Of a stretch of 64,000 bases of DNA, positions 21,101-31,800 are shown piece after piece. Every line of letters starts with the position of its first letter. Within the stretch, counting starts at the first letter, position 1. Source of the DNA: Chrysophaeum taylorii (lineage: Eukaryota; Sar; Pelagophyceae; Pelagomonadales; Pelagomonadaceae). Where the stretch lies: NCBI GenBank assembly GCA_029834535.1, contig JAQMWT010000390.1:310001-374000 (forward strand). Direction: 5' to 3'. The notes below the pieces were generated by a model. It saw nothing but the letters and a program-made list of their open reading frames with translations. It ran no database searches and was not told where the DNA came from. A program made the position numbers and the translations under genes.

Positions 21101-23111
21101 ACCGGACAATACACAACCGTTACCGGACAATACACAACCGTGCACCATTACGTCGAGCCAGACGGGGCCGACCGCGCAAAGTCGACCAACGCGCGTTACA
21201 ACAACCAACAAACTTTCATACTGGCGATTCTGTTACATCCTGTCACAATGTCGATTCTGTTTCCTCTGTCGCTACTGTTTCCTCCTGTAACTCTTTGTAT
21301 GTCTCTTATGTTAGCTTTCGTTTGTTAGTTCATTATGTCTTCCTTCCCCTTTGTTTAGCTAACACCCTTGTTGATCCCCATGCACATGTTTATTACTCTG
21401 CTTCCGAAGAAACCTCTCAGTATTCATACATTGACGAAACTACCATTACTTCCACCCATTTACGTGAAGCTTTAGCTCAGACCAATCCTGAGCGTCCTGG
21501 CTGGTTGCAAGCCATCGCCAAAGAATATCACTCCCTTGGTCAGCTTGGTTGCTGGGATGTTGTTCGCGTTCCTTCGACCTTTTCTGGCAACATCTGTACC
21601 CTCAAGTGGATCCTCCGCAAGAAGTATGACTCTGGCCGCTTCGAATCGTACAAGGCTCGCCTCGTTGTCCGCGGTTACACCCAGGTTCACGGCGTTGATT
21701 ATCACGACACCTACTCACCGGTTGCTAACATCGTCACGATCCGTTTCTTTCTAACCTTCGTCGCTGTTCATGACTGGGATTTGCACAAGTTGGATGTCAG
21801 CTCCGCTTTTATCCAAGCTCCCATTGACGAAGACATCTATGTCTGGCCACCCGAAGACTATGCTCCTCGCCAACCCACCGATGGTTCCAAAATCGTTTAC
21901 AAGCTCCGTCGCTCTTGGTATGGTTGCAAACAAGCTTGTCGCAATTGGTGGCTTTATTTGGAACGCTTCCTTCTCAGTGATTGTGGCTTCGTCCGCGGAT
22001 CTGGTGACACTTGCAATTACAAGCTCGTGCTCAATTCTACCGTTGTCCTGCGTCTCGTTCTTGTCGTTGATGATCTTCTTGTGGCGCACCCTCGTCATTG
22101 CATTGGCCATTACCAAGTCTTTTTCCTCCGTTTCCGAACCTTCACTGACGTCAATGAGCTTGATCTCACCTCTTACGTTGGTCTTCGCATTACGCGTGAT
22201 CGCCCTCTGAAAACCCTCACTCTTGACCAATCCCATGCTATCCTTGAAATCCTTACCGAACATCGCTTCATCAATAGTAAACCTGAACTGACTCCCGCTC
22301 CCAAAGGTCTTCATCTTTCTGCGGCTGATTGTCCTGCTCCTGGTTCTCCAGATCACATCTTCATGGCGCGCATCCCTTTTCGCCGTATTGTTGGCTGTGT
22401 CCTATTCATCTCCATCATGACTCGCCCTGATATCACTTGGTCCGTCAATCAGCGTGCGCGTTTTTCCCACAATCCTGGTAAACCCCACTGGCACGCTTTA
22501 TCACACACTCTGCGTTATCTCAACGGTTCTCAGGATCTTGCCCTTATTCTTGGTCGCGATTCTACCCTTCGTCTCTGTGGTTATTCCGACTCCAGCTGGG
22601 CCGACGACCCTGATGACCGCCACTCTACAACTAGTTTTTGTTTTCTCCTTGCTGGCTCTATGATAGCCTACTGCTCCCGCTCGCAGTACTTACTTGCTCG
22701 CTCTTCTTTTGAAGCTGAATTGCTCGCTCTTTACGCCGCTACTGCTGAGCTCTCTTGGCTTCTCAAACTTTTTGATGACTTTGATCTCCCTCGTCACACG
22801 GTACCAATGTATGTCGATAATAGCACCACCGTCACCCAAGTCCGTCTCCAATGTCTCACACGGCGCACCCGCCATGTTGACATTCGCTTTTACAGTACCG
22901 CCGAATATCATCGCAACCACATCATTGATCTCCAACACATTCCCCGCCTTCACAATCTTAGTGATATTTTCACCCGCAGTACGGAAGCTCCTTCCTTCCT
23001 CCGGCTTCGTGCTCGTTACCTCACCTCGTGCTTTTCGCCCTAATCTCTGCTGTTTCTTTCTGCCACAATGCCTCTATTGACGTCTTTAAATGTCGACTGC
23101 TAAGAGGGGGG

Positions 23112-23344
23112 GGTGTGTGTGGGGAGCATCCTCACAGCTTATCCTCTGTGAGCGTCTCACTTACCCCTTTCACCTTTTCTTTCTTTTCCAGCACCTGTGT
23201 GAGGACCTCACTTACCCCTTTTTCCTTTTCTTTGTTTTCCAGCACCTGTGTGAGGAAGCTATGACACTTACCCCTGCACTACGTATCCAGTATCCCTACG
23301 TCATTCTCTTATCGCTAGAGTAACGCCCCATTCAAGTTGTCACA
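23112..23344 (+). repeat. Right terminal repeat of the copia element, with 51-base tandem units
   Basis: It appears to begin directly after the polypurine run at about 23102-23111 and to end with TTGTCACA at 23344. Inside are tandem units starting TGTGAG at 23147, 23198 and 23249 (period 51). The visible left repeat matches only the part from about 23251 on, so the two ends differ in length. Confidence 0.65.
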
Positions 23345-23553
23345 ATTATTATTACCTAGCAGTGGACTTTTTAAAACAAAACCCTTATATTTATTTCGGG
23401 TTTGAGCATCGTACGCAACGGATCGTACGAAGACGCACGAAGTACGTATTGTTCGGGCAACGCCTGAATCCTACACGAAATTAGTGTTGTTTCCCTTCGT
23501 AATCCATTTTCGCTCCGACGTCACGCGAAAACATTATATAAAAATCTCTCCCA
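23345..23553 (+). promoter_or_regulatory. Region upstream of the ABCG gene
   Basis: 209 bases between the retrotransposon and the ABCG start codon. A TATATAAAA sequence lies at 23535-23543, only 11 bases before the ATG. That is too close for a classical TATA box with a usual 5' UTR, so its role is unclear. Confidence 0.3.
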
Positions 23554-26500
23554 ATGGACAGCATCTCGGAGACCAAGCTCGAGGCCATCGGCGTCGGGTA
23601 CGAGGTCAGCGGGAAGACGATTTTGAGCGACGTGACGACGCGATTCGAACCAAGACAAGTGACAGCGATCATGGGACCCTCGGGTGCCGGGAAGAGCTCG
23701 CTCCTGGCGGTGTTGGGTGGTCGCGCCGCTGGTACAATCACCGGCCAGGTCGTGGCCAACGGCGTGCCCGTGAGCCCGCAGCGCGTGAGGTCCATGCTCT
23801 CCCACATGCCCCAGGACGACATCATGTACACGGAGCTGACGGTGCGCCAGACGCTCTACTACGCGGCACTCCTGAGGTCGCCCAGGACGTGGTCTCAAGA
23901 TACTAAGCTCGAGCGAGCGGACCACATCATGATGACGCTCGGAATGGAACGCGTGATCGACTCGAGGGTCTCGGATGTTTCGGGGGGGCAGCGCAAGCGC
24001 GCCTCGGCAGCGATGGAGTTCTTGAGCGTCCGCCCGGTCCTGTCGATGGACGAGCCTACTTCAGGTCTCGACGCCGCCACGGCGAGCGCCCTCGTTCAGC
24101 GCCTCGTGACGGCAGCCAACCAGGAGGGCCGGACGGTCTTGTGCACGATCCACCAGCCCGCGTGGTCCCTGGTCGAGCGTTTCAATCGCCTCGTAGTCCT
24201 CGCTCCCGTCGACGACCAGCGCGGCGGGATGATCGTCTTCGACGCCGAGCCCGCCTCGCTCCCGAGATTTATTGAGCGAGTCAGCAGCACGATGGCGAGC
24301 GAGGAGAATGCGGCCGACACCATGTTGTACGCCTTGCAACGCGACGGTGCCGTCAAGTGGAGAAACGAGTGGACGGCCACGACGCTCTACAAGGACGCGA
24401 TCGCTCGCGCGTCGACGACGACGAAAGCCGGGGGCGTCGCCAAGGCCGCCGCCGCCGCGCTTGTCCAAGACGATCCCACCGAAGACCTCACGACATTTTT
24501 GCTCCTCAAGGTCGACAACAACCAACAGGAAGGGACAGGTGGCGGCGGCAAGAAGTGCTCGCGGGTTGTCGACGCCTTGTTCGAACTGTCGCAGAGCGAC
24601 GAGTACCCCATATCGCAGTTCCAACAGTACCTCGTTCTTTTTTTCCGGGCCCTCCATGTCTATATCGTGGACCCGGCCCAGGGCCGCTTGATGGCCACAA
24701 TATTGGCCATCTACACGCTGCTCATGGTCGCGATGCTCCACGGCATGCCCCCTAACTTCTCCAAGATCAACGGCTGCGTCTCGTACTTTTTGACGCAGTA
24801 CTCGATGACGATGCTCCCGCTCATCGTCCTGATGCCCCTCGAAAAACGCGTCGTCGTGCGCGAATTCCGCAACGGCGCCTTTTCGGTCGCCCCCTACTGG
24901 TGCGCTCGCGTCACGCTTGGATGCACGCACGCCACGTTTGTCGCGACCGTCGCGACGATCGTCTACCCGCTCTACGGCTTTCCGGTGACGCCCCTCGCCC
25001 CCAAGCTCATCCGGTGGTGGTGCGCGCAGTTCTTGTTCATCGCCTGCGTGATGATCTTCGCGCTCACCATCGGCATCCTCACCCCGAGCCCCCTCGCGGG
25101 CATCAAGGCCGTCGTCGCGTTCATGATGCCGTGGCTCGTCTCGTCGGGCACGGTACCGCCCCTCCACTTGATCCGTCCCGTCGCCTATCCTTTTCACTGG
25201 CCCAACCCCTTCTCGTGGGCCTTCAAGCTCCTGTTGTGCATTTCCTTCACGAGCCGCGGCGACAAGGCCTCGGAGGTGCTCGAGGGCTCGGACTACTTGG
25301 CGATGAACTGCGGCAACGCCAACTCGTGCTTTTACGCGCTCGCCATTTTCTTCGCCGCCACCTTTGTTCTCGGCCTCGGCCTCACGCATCGCGCCCTCAA
25401 GAGCTCGGACAAATCGGCGGGGCGCACCCAGCCCAACAAGAAGAAACCCTCCCCGAAGAGCGTCATCCTCCCCAGCGAGGACGAGGAGGTCGGCCGCGCC
25501 AAGAAGAAGCAGCCAGCCGCGACCGAGGCGACGCAGGACAACCCCCTCGTCACCGCGGCGGCGGCGACCACCACCACTACCGCAAGAGTCCCAAGAGAAA
25601 GTGGTGCCGACGAGGAGGCGGCGGCGGCGGTGCCGACGGCGGTCGCAGCTGGCGCGAGCTACGCGCCGGTGCGGATCGCGCTCCGCGACGTGACGTACCG
25701 GCGCAAGTCCAAGCCCGACAAGCCGGCGCTCGAGGGGGTGACGATGACGATCGAGCCGGCGGCCCTCGTCGCACTCATGGGCCCCTCGGGCGCCGGCAAG
25801 TCGACGCTCCTCAGGCTGCTCGCGGGCCAGCTCCGAGACGGCTTCGTCGACGGCCCCGGCGGAACGAAACTCAAGCTGCTCCAGGGGCAGGTCTTGGTCG
25901 ATGGGCACCCCATGAACGCCAAGGGCTTCCGGGCCGTCGGCACGCTCACCCCGCAGGACGATTTCGTGCCGACGGTCCTCACGGTACGGCAGGTGCTCAC
26001 CTACACGGCCGAGCTCCGGCTCGCGGCGACGACCGTCGAGCGCGAGGCGGCCGTCGTCGCAGTCATGCGCGAACTCGGACTCGCCAAGATCGCCGACAAC
26101 GTGGTGGGCGACGAGACCAAGGTCGGCATTAGCGGCGGCCAGAAGAAACGGCTCTCGGTGGCAATCGACCTCCTCGCCAACCGGCCCATCATGCTCATCG
26201 ACGAGCCGACGACGGGCCTCGACGCCGCCGCCGCGGCAGACGTCGTGCAGGCGCTCGAGCGCCTCTCAAAGTCGCAGCGCCGCACCATCATCGCCTCGAT
26301 CCACCAGCCCCCGTGGGCCCTCATGCAACGCTTCGAGCAACTCCTTCTCCTGGCTTCGGGCCGAGTCATCTTCAACGGACCGCCCGCGGGCGTGCCCGAA
26401 TTCTTCGCCTCGGGCGGCTCGCCCGTGCCGCCCAACGAGAACCCCCTCGATCACGTCATGTTCGTGCTCCAGGCCGAGGGCGCCCCCAAGTGGACGGCGC

Positions 26501-27402
26501 ACTACGTCGCTCACAAGCTCTCCTCCCCCGGCGGCGACGACGACGCGGCCGGTCTTTTTCGCGGCTCGGCCGAGAACGATGCTCCGCCCCTCGAATACCC
26601 CGTCTCCGAACTCGAACAGTGGTGGACCCTGGTCCGACGCACCGCGCGCGTCTTCTTCGCCGACGAGGACCAGTTCATGGAGCTCCTCATCCCGGGCTGC
26701 ATCAACAACATGATCTCGGGCTTTGCGTTCTTCTCGTTCCCTACCAACTGGTTCCTCCCGCAAGCCATCACCATCTCCCTCTGCGGGTTGAGCATGATGA
26801 TGCTCAACGGCCTTGTCCTCTCGATCCCCGTCGAGCGCCAGATCGTCGTGCGCGAGTTTGGAAACGGGACCTACTCGATGCGCGCGTTCTGGTTCGCCCG
26901 TTGCGCCGTCTCTCTACTGGCCGTCGCGATCTTCGCGCCAATCTTCACCGTCATCTGGTACGCCATGGTCGGCCTCTCGAGCGACCCCCACGTCGTCTTC
27001 ACCGTCTTCTTTTCCTCGCTCCTCAGCGCGGCCGACTTTGCGATTTTGGCTAACATCATCGGCGTCGTCGCCAACACCCAGCTCCGCGCCGCCCAGATCT
27101 GCGACCCCTTCTCCCTCTCGGCGACCTTATTCTCCGGCACCATCGTCACGCGCCGCTTCATCAAGGACTTCCTCAAGCCCATCTATTACCTCGTCCCCAT
27201 CTCCTACGCCAGCGAAAACTGCCTCACGGCCGTCCTCGAAGACAAGGGCGAGATGGGCCAGACCCTCCTCGCTTACCTCCACTTCCACCCCTCCAACCGC
27301 CCCTTCAACTACGCCTGCATGCTCGCCATCCTCGCGGCCCTCCTCCTTGCGGGCCTCTTCTTCGCCGACCGCACCATCGGCGCCATCTCCACCTCGGAGT
27401 GA
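23554..27402 (+). CDS. Full-size ABCG (PDR/White-type) ABC transporter
   Basis: 1,282 residues in one frame, built as NBD-TMD-NBD-TMD, the reverse order typical of ABCG. First NBD: Walker A GPSGAGKSS (residues 40-48), signature VSGGQRKRAS (about 140), Walker B VLSMDEPTSGLD (about 162). First membrane domain about residues 360-620. The linker is low complexity (Lys, Ala, Thr). Second NBD: Walker A GPSGAGKSTLL (about 743), signature ISGGQKKRLS, Walker B IMLIDEPTTGLD. Second membrane domain about residues 1040-1280. Both ATP sites keep their key residues. Each membrane domain contains the stretch VVREFxNG. Full-size ABCG proteins export lipids, waxes or toxic compounds at the plasma membrane. 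The substrate is not readable here. Confidence 0.93.
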   Translation: MDSISETKLEAIGVGYEVSGKTILSDVTTRFEPRQVTAIMGPSGAGKSSLLAVLGGRAAGTITGQVVANGVPVSPQRVRSMLSHMPQDDIMYTELTVRQTLYYAALLRSPRTWSQDTKLERADHIMMTLGMERVIDSRVSDVSGGQRKRASAAMEFLSVRPVLSMDEPTSGLDAATASALVQRLVTAANQEGRTVLCTIHQPAWSLVERFNRLVVLAPVDDQRGGMIVFDAEPASLPRFIERVSSTMASEENAADTMLYALQRDGAVKWRNEWTATTLYKDAIARASTTTKAGGVAKAAAAALVQDDPTEDLTTFLLLKVDNNQQEGTGGGGKKCSRVVDALFELSQSDEYPISQFQQYLVLFFRALHVYIVDPAQGRLMATILAIYTLLMVAMLHGMPPNFSKINGCVSYFLTQYSMTMLPLIVLMPLEKRVVVREFRNGAFSVAPYWCARVTLGCTHATFVATVATIVYPLYGFPVTPLAPKLIRWWCAQFLFIACVMIFALTIGILTPSPLAGIKAVVAFMMPWLVSSGTVPPLHLIRPVAYPFHWPNPFSWAFKLLLCISFTSRGDKASEVLEGSDYLAMNCGNANSCFYALAIFFAATFVLGLGLTHRALKSSDKSAGRTQPNKKKPSPKSVILPSEDEEVGRAKKKQPAATEATQDNPLVTAAAATTTTTARVPRESGADEEAAAAVPTAVAAGASYAPVRIALRDVTYRRKSKPDKPALEGVTMTIEPAALVALMGPSGAGKSTLLRLLAGQLRDGFVDGPGGTKLKLLQGQVLVDGHPMNAKGFRAVGTLTPQDDFVPTVLTVRQVLTYTAELRLAATTVEREAAVVAVMRELGLAKIADNVVGDETKVGISGGQKKRLSVAIDLLANRPIMLIDEPTTGLDAAAAADVVQALERLSKSQRRTIIASIHQPPWALMQRFEQLLLLASGRVIFNGPPAGVPEFFASGGSPVPPNENPLDHVMFVLQAEGAPKWTAHYVAHKLSSPGGDDDAAGLFRGSAENDAPPLEYPVSELEQWWTLVRRTARVFFADEDQFMELLIPGCINNMISGFAFFSFPTNWFLPQAITISLCGLSMMMLNGLVLSIPVERQIVVREFGNGTYSMRAFWFARCAVSLLAVAIFAPIFTVIWYAMVGLSSDPHVVFTVFFSSLLSAADFAILANIIGVVANTQLRAAQICDPFSLSATLFSGTIVTRRFIKDFLKPIYYLVPISYASENCLTAVLEDKGEMGQTLLAYLHFHPSNRPFNYACMLAILAALLLAGLFFADRTIGAISTSE

Positions 27403-27691
27403 GTGATGAATGAATGATGTTGCTAACAGCGTAATTAATGTGTGAGTGAGTGGCAATCTCACCTTAATCCCCCAATTGTCGTCGAGTACAAAAAAGTCTT
27501 ATTATTATTGGAATAATAAGTTGTACCCTCACTGACTGACTGACTAGGTCACGCGTACTTATCTCCGCCCGTCAGGCACACCCCTCACTGACTGGCAGTC
27601 GACATTTAAAGACAGACACACTTTTTTTGTTTTTCGTACAATTCGAAAACCAAAAACCCTCATCATCATCATCAATCATAGCGTCGACGAC
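27403..27691. other. Intergenic region with a copia-derived fragment
   Basis: Separates the ABCG stop from the MERIT40 start. It has short TGAATGAA and CTGACTGACTGAC simple repeats and the retrotransposon-related sequence listed next. Confidence 0.6.
27595..27613 (-). repeat. Short relic matching the 3' internal end of the copia element
   Basis: GCAGTCGACATTTAAAGAC is the exact reverse complement of 19 bases at 23082-23100, just before the polypurine run of the copia element. The bases before it (CACACCCCTC) weakly resemble the run and repeat start. It is probably a worn fragment of the same family. Confidence 0.55.
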
Positions 27692-28534
27692 ATGTCTCTG
27701 CGCGAGCGGATAGTGATCGCCCTCGACGTCGGGCCCGAGATGGCCCGACCCTGGGACCCCAAAAAGGTCGGGCCGACGCGGTTCGCGGTCGTCGTCAACG
27801 CCCTCAAGAACTACGTCGTCCAGAAGGAAGCGATGAGTCCCGGCCGCCAATCTTGGGCCATCGTCAGCCTGGGTTCTCACGCCGATTTAGACCTCGACTG
27901 GACCACGGAGCGCGACATGGTCTGGGCCACGCTCGACTCCTTGGCCCCGCGCACGGCCGTTGATCTCGACTTTGGGACGTTGGAGAGAGTCGTCTCCAAC
28001 GATCTCGGTAAGGACGACGCCCCGACTCGTCTCCTCGTCGTCTTCGGCCGATCTGACCGCGTGCCCCTCGCTACCTCGTCCCTCAGACACCTCGGCTTGT
28101 ATGTCGACATCATCTACGTCCACCACAAGCCCGCACCTGACAACAGGTGCCAGGACGTCTACCACTTTCTTACCAGTCACCTCGACGGCGGTCTCGTCCA
28201 AAACCCCAAAGCCAAGTCCTTCTTTTTCGAGACCGCATCCAACCTTCCCAGACTCCATCAGTTTTGCGCGATGCTCTTAGCCCACCCTCTCATTCGCGAT
28301 CCTCAGGACATCATGCTCAGCAAGCTCGACGTCTCGAACCACCTCGACAACAATAACCATCACTCCCCCCCCCCCCCCCCTCCTCCTCCTCCTCGGGGAC
28401 CACCACCTCAGGAGCGGCGCCACCGCCGGCGCCCCCCTCGGTCCATCCGCCCAGACTCGCAGTCCAGCCCAACGAACCCCCGATTCTCCTCGCCGACTCC
28501 TCGGGTCCCGTTGACGTCTAATAATAATAAATAA
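27692..28534 (+). CDS. BABAM1: MERIT40/BABAM1-like BRISC and BRCA1-A complex subunit
   Basis: 280 residues. The fold is a single von Willebrand A-like domain, as in BABAM1: VIALDVGPEMARPW at the N-terminus, AIVSLGSHADLDLD, then TRLLVVFGRSDRVPL and LGLYVDIIYVHHKP. The diagnostic C-terminal stretch LHQFCAMLLAHPLIRDP closely parallels the vertebrate ALELHNCMAKLLAHPLQRP region. Known role: a scaffold that stabilises the Lys63-specific deubiquitinase complexes BRISC (cytoplasm) and BRCA1-A (nucleus, DNA damage). The last 70 residues are a disordered Pro/Arg/Ser tail with a poly-Pro run. None of the partner subunits are in the window. Confidence rests on these motifs, not on a search. Confidence 0.72.
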   Translation: MSLRERIVIALDVGPEMARPWDPKKVGPTRFAVVVNALKNYVVQKEAMSPGRQSWAIVSLGSHADLDLDWTTERDMVWATLDSLAPRTAVDLDFGTLERVVSNDLGKDDAPTRLLVVFGRSDRVPLATSSLRHLGLYVDIIYVHHKPAPDNRCQDVYHFLTSHLDGGLVQNPKAKSFFFETASNLPRLHQFCAMLLAHPLIRDPQDIMLSKLDVSNHLDNNNHHSPPPPPPPPPRGPPPQERRHRRRPPRSIRPDSQSSPTNPRFSSPTPRVPLTSNNNK

Positions 28535-28605
28535 CCACACGTACATAATATTCTCAACGGACCGCTTTTTTTCGTCCTATAAGATACACATCGTGGTAAC
28601 GCGAT

Positions 28606-28763
28606 ATGGATGACGAAGCCCTCGTCGAGCAATTGCTCCTCGACGAACTCCTCCTCGAGGACGATGAAAAAGACTGGTTCTCGCCGCCCTGGGGAGACCA
28701 CCTCGCACTCGACGACGGACCAAATCCAACGATGCCAACCATACACGCTGCCGCCCTAGGCAC

Positions 28764-28805
<42 letters not shown>

Positions 28806-31800
28806 TCCCCTTCCGATCCATCCTCGCCCACTCGATATTGACGACAAGCCTACTGTCGCAGACGACGGTCTGGCTGATGAGGTCCATCCGCACGACGACC
28901 CACCACGTGTCGACGTCCAATCACGAAAAGAAGACCAACGAGAGACTCGCGAAAAGGACGACGACAGCATCCACGCAAAGGACCATTCGACTCGGTCGCC
29001 TCTTCGCGTCGATAACCCTGTCCTCTGTGATGCAGCGAACGGCCCTCGTGTCTCCGATATCGCCTACAACCAATCGATCTCCGCGAAACAGGCAAAGATT
29101 CGAACCGTGCTGTCAGACGTCGAGGATGCGGCGGCGACCAACACGGACAAAAATCTCGATGACCAGCACTCCTCCGAGCTGCCCGGCGTCGTGTGTTCTG
29201 CGGATGACCAACCTGCAAACGAGGAACACGCTTGTTCGCTCGACTCGCGGCGAGGCGAACAACTTTCGCGCGTTGTTGAAGCCGATTCAAAACATGTCGA
29301 CTGCCCTCACCAAGAGGAGGAGGAGGAGGAGGAGGAGGAGGGCCGGAGTTGCCAATCAGTTCGTCTCGATGATGATCAGCATTCCCTTCTGGGTGCTGCC
29401 GATTACCGACCGGCAGGCGCGCCGACGCTTTCGCGTTCGCGATCGGATGACCTGTGTGATGAAGGGAATCTACATGTCGAGAGGAGCGCAACCGAGATAC
29501 ACAAACAGGTGCTCGAAATGCGAGACCTAGAAAAGATTACAGTGGGCGACCTTTCTCCTCTACATAACGAAGCGAACCATTCGTGCGATCGCGATGCCCA
29601 GCCTTATGAAAAAAAGTTTGATTCCGAGAGCACTACAGAGATCGACTCTATGCAAATCCAGCATGGCGAAGTGCTAGACGTTGAAGAAACGGCGGGCGAG
29701 GTTGACCTACCGCATACCCGCTCGTGCGCTGACGACGGCCAGCACGACGACGACGACGACGACGACGTGCGAGAATTTGAGAGCACGACTGACGTCGACC
29801 GATCCGTGCCAATTCACCAGGCTCTTGACCACCGGCACGGCGAATTGCTGCTGCTAAATGTTGTGAAGAGTGCAACAACTGAGATCGATTCTACGCCTTT
29901 TCGAAAGGCTAATGGTGTTGACCAACAAACCATTAGCAAACTGCTGCTGCCAGACGTTGAGGAAGCCACGACCGCCCGCGTGCTGCACCAACCTGCGGAC
30001 CATGAGCATACTATCCACTACGACGACGTCCAGAAAAAAAAGGAAATGTTAGACGACGACGACGACGACGACGACGACGACCACGTTCGGAGCGGTACTA
30101 AGATCGATTCTATACCAGTCCAACGGGCGCTTGTCGACCAGAATTGCGAACTGCCAGTCGTTGAGAGGAAAGCGGCGGTTGCAGACATGGTTGTTGACCA
30201 ATCTGCGTACCACGAGCAGCAGACACATTCGTGCGCTCACGATGACCAGTATGACGACGACGACGACGACGACGACAAAGTGCGATGCATCAACAGCACA
30301 ACCGATGTGGACCAATCAATGCCATATCACGAGGCTCTCGACGATCCGCACCGCGAACTGCTAGATGTTGAGAGCGCAAGTAAATATATGCCATTTCATC
30401 AGGTTTTTGATGACCAGTACGCCGATCTGCTGCCAAATGTTGCGGGATCTGCGGCAGTTGACGACCCGCCCGCGCATCACAAGCACTCGTGTGCTTACGA
30501 TGCCGAGCACGACGACGAAATGATTGAGACGACGACGACGACGACTTTTAGCCAGCACGACGAAAATTCTGAGGAGGTAGATAACAAGCCTGTACACCAC
30601 GACCAGACACATTCGTGCGCTCACGATCGCAAACCCGGGCACCACGAACAGGCTCCTCCTTCACGCGAAAACCAGCACGACGAGGACAAGCCAGATGCTC
30701 GCGACGCGCAAAACGGGATGAATACGCCAGGGACAGACGGAGACGCTCAATTTTTCGTTCTCCAGGATGGTCACCCGGCTGCTGACAACAAGGAGGGAAA
30801 GCATGGGTCTGGAGAAGAAGAAGATGCGCGGTTGTTCGCGTGGATCTCTAATCCCGCCGAAAACGTGCCAGGCATGATGTCCTCGGTCGAAAATGATCCT
30901 CTTGATTCAGAGAAGCCGGCTCAACTGGATACTGGCGTTGAGGATGCGCTCATCAAAGATGACCACCAGCTAATATTCGGGCGGGAGGAACACCCTCCTT
31001 CTCAATCGAACGTTCTCGAGGAGGAAGCTTCTAAGAATGCCAGGATCCAAGATAATAATATCCAGCGGACCGACGAGGCTCGGCGTGGGTGCACTTCGTT
31101 TGGGTCGTCCGAAGAGCGTTCTCACATCGAGTCCCTTGGAGAAAACAACGAGAGCGATGGTGCCACGTCGCCGCCTTATAATGATGTCGAAGAGTTGGTC
31201 GAAGCTTTAGTCGAAGACCTGGTCTATAGCGCGCTGGTGAAAATGGCTGCCGCCCATTTAACAAAGACAAGAAAGTCCGCACACAACGAAATTTTCGTCG
31301 CTCACAAGCCGCCGCCGCCGCCGATGCCAAAGATCATCACCTCGACGATTGACGACGACGCGCGACGAGAAGCAGTCGTCGCGATGGAGAAAAGAGCATA
31401 CGACCACCACGAGGGGGGAAGCTGCGAAGATGATCTGAAGGGTAAGAGGCGCATTCACGACTTTGGTGCAATCAAGTTTCGGAATTCGTGCTTGTACGAC
31501 AAGCTGCGCGAGCAAGAAGACGAGATGGAAGCCCTACGTTCGCAACTCGAACTCGCGCGGGCCGAGGGTGTGCGGCTAAAGCAATCTATGGCCGCGGTAG
31601 AGGATGTTGTGCGTCTGCCACAGGAGGATGTGCCCGACGCGCCGTCGACGGCTGAACTCTTCGCCCTAATCAACAATAGCATCGGCGATTCGTCGTCGTC
31701 GTCGCCTTCAGAAAGAACGAAGAATCAGCACCAAGAATACCAGGTCGGGGGAGTCTTGCTCACTCTGGCTCCGCAACCAATTGCCAGGAGGGATTTGTCC

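Larger units (their letters stand above)
18015..23344 (+). mobile_element. Ty1/copia LTR retrotransposon, broken copy
   Basis: The element is bounded by terminal repeats and by the pentamer ATTAT on both sides. That is consistent with a 5-base target duplication, though the site is an ATT repeat, so the match is weak evidence. A primer-binding-site-like TGGTAGCAGG follows the left repeat directly, resembling the initiator-Met tRNA complement. A polypurine run precedes the right repeat. Parts in copia order are: a gag-like region with a CCHC zinc knuckle (roughly 18.2-19.6 kb), integrase (roughly 19.8-20.9 kb), then reverse transcriptase and RNase H (roughly 21.4-23.0 kb). Integrase before reverse transcriptase identifies Copia rather than Gypsy. 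The coding part falls into about three blocks in different frames, so the copy looks broken, with at least a few breaks. Its base composition is much less GC-rich than host genes. Confidence 0.92.

Noticed and set aside
24061-25908. 615-codon minus-strand frame
   Set aside because: Antisense shadow of the ABCG transporter, charged low-complexity only.
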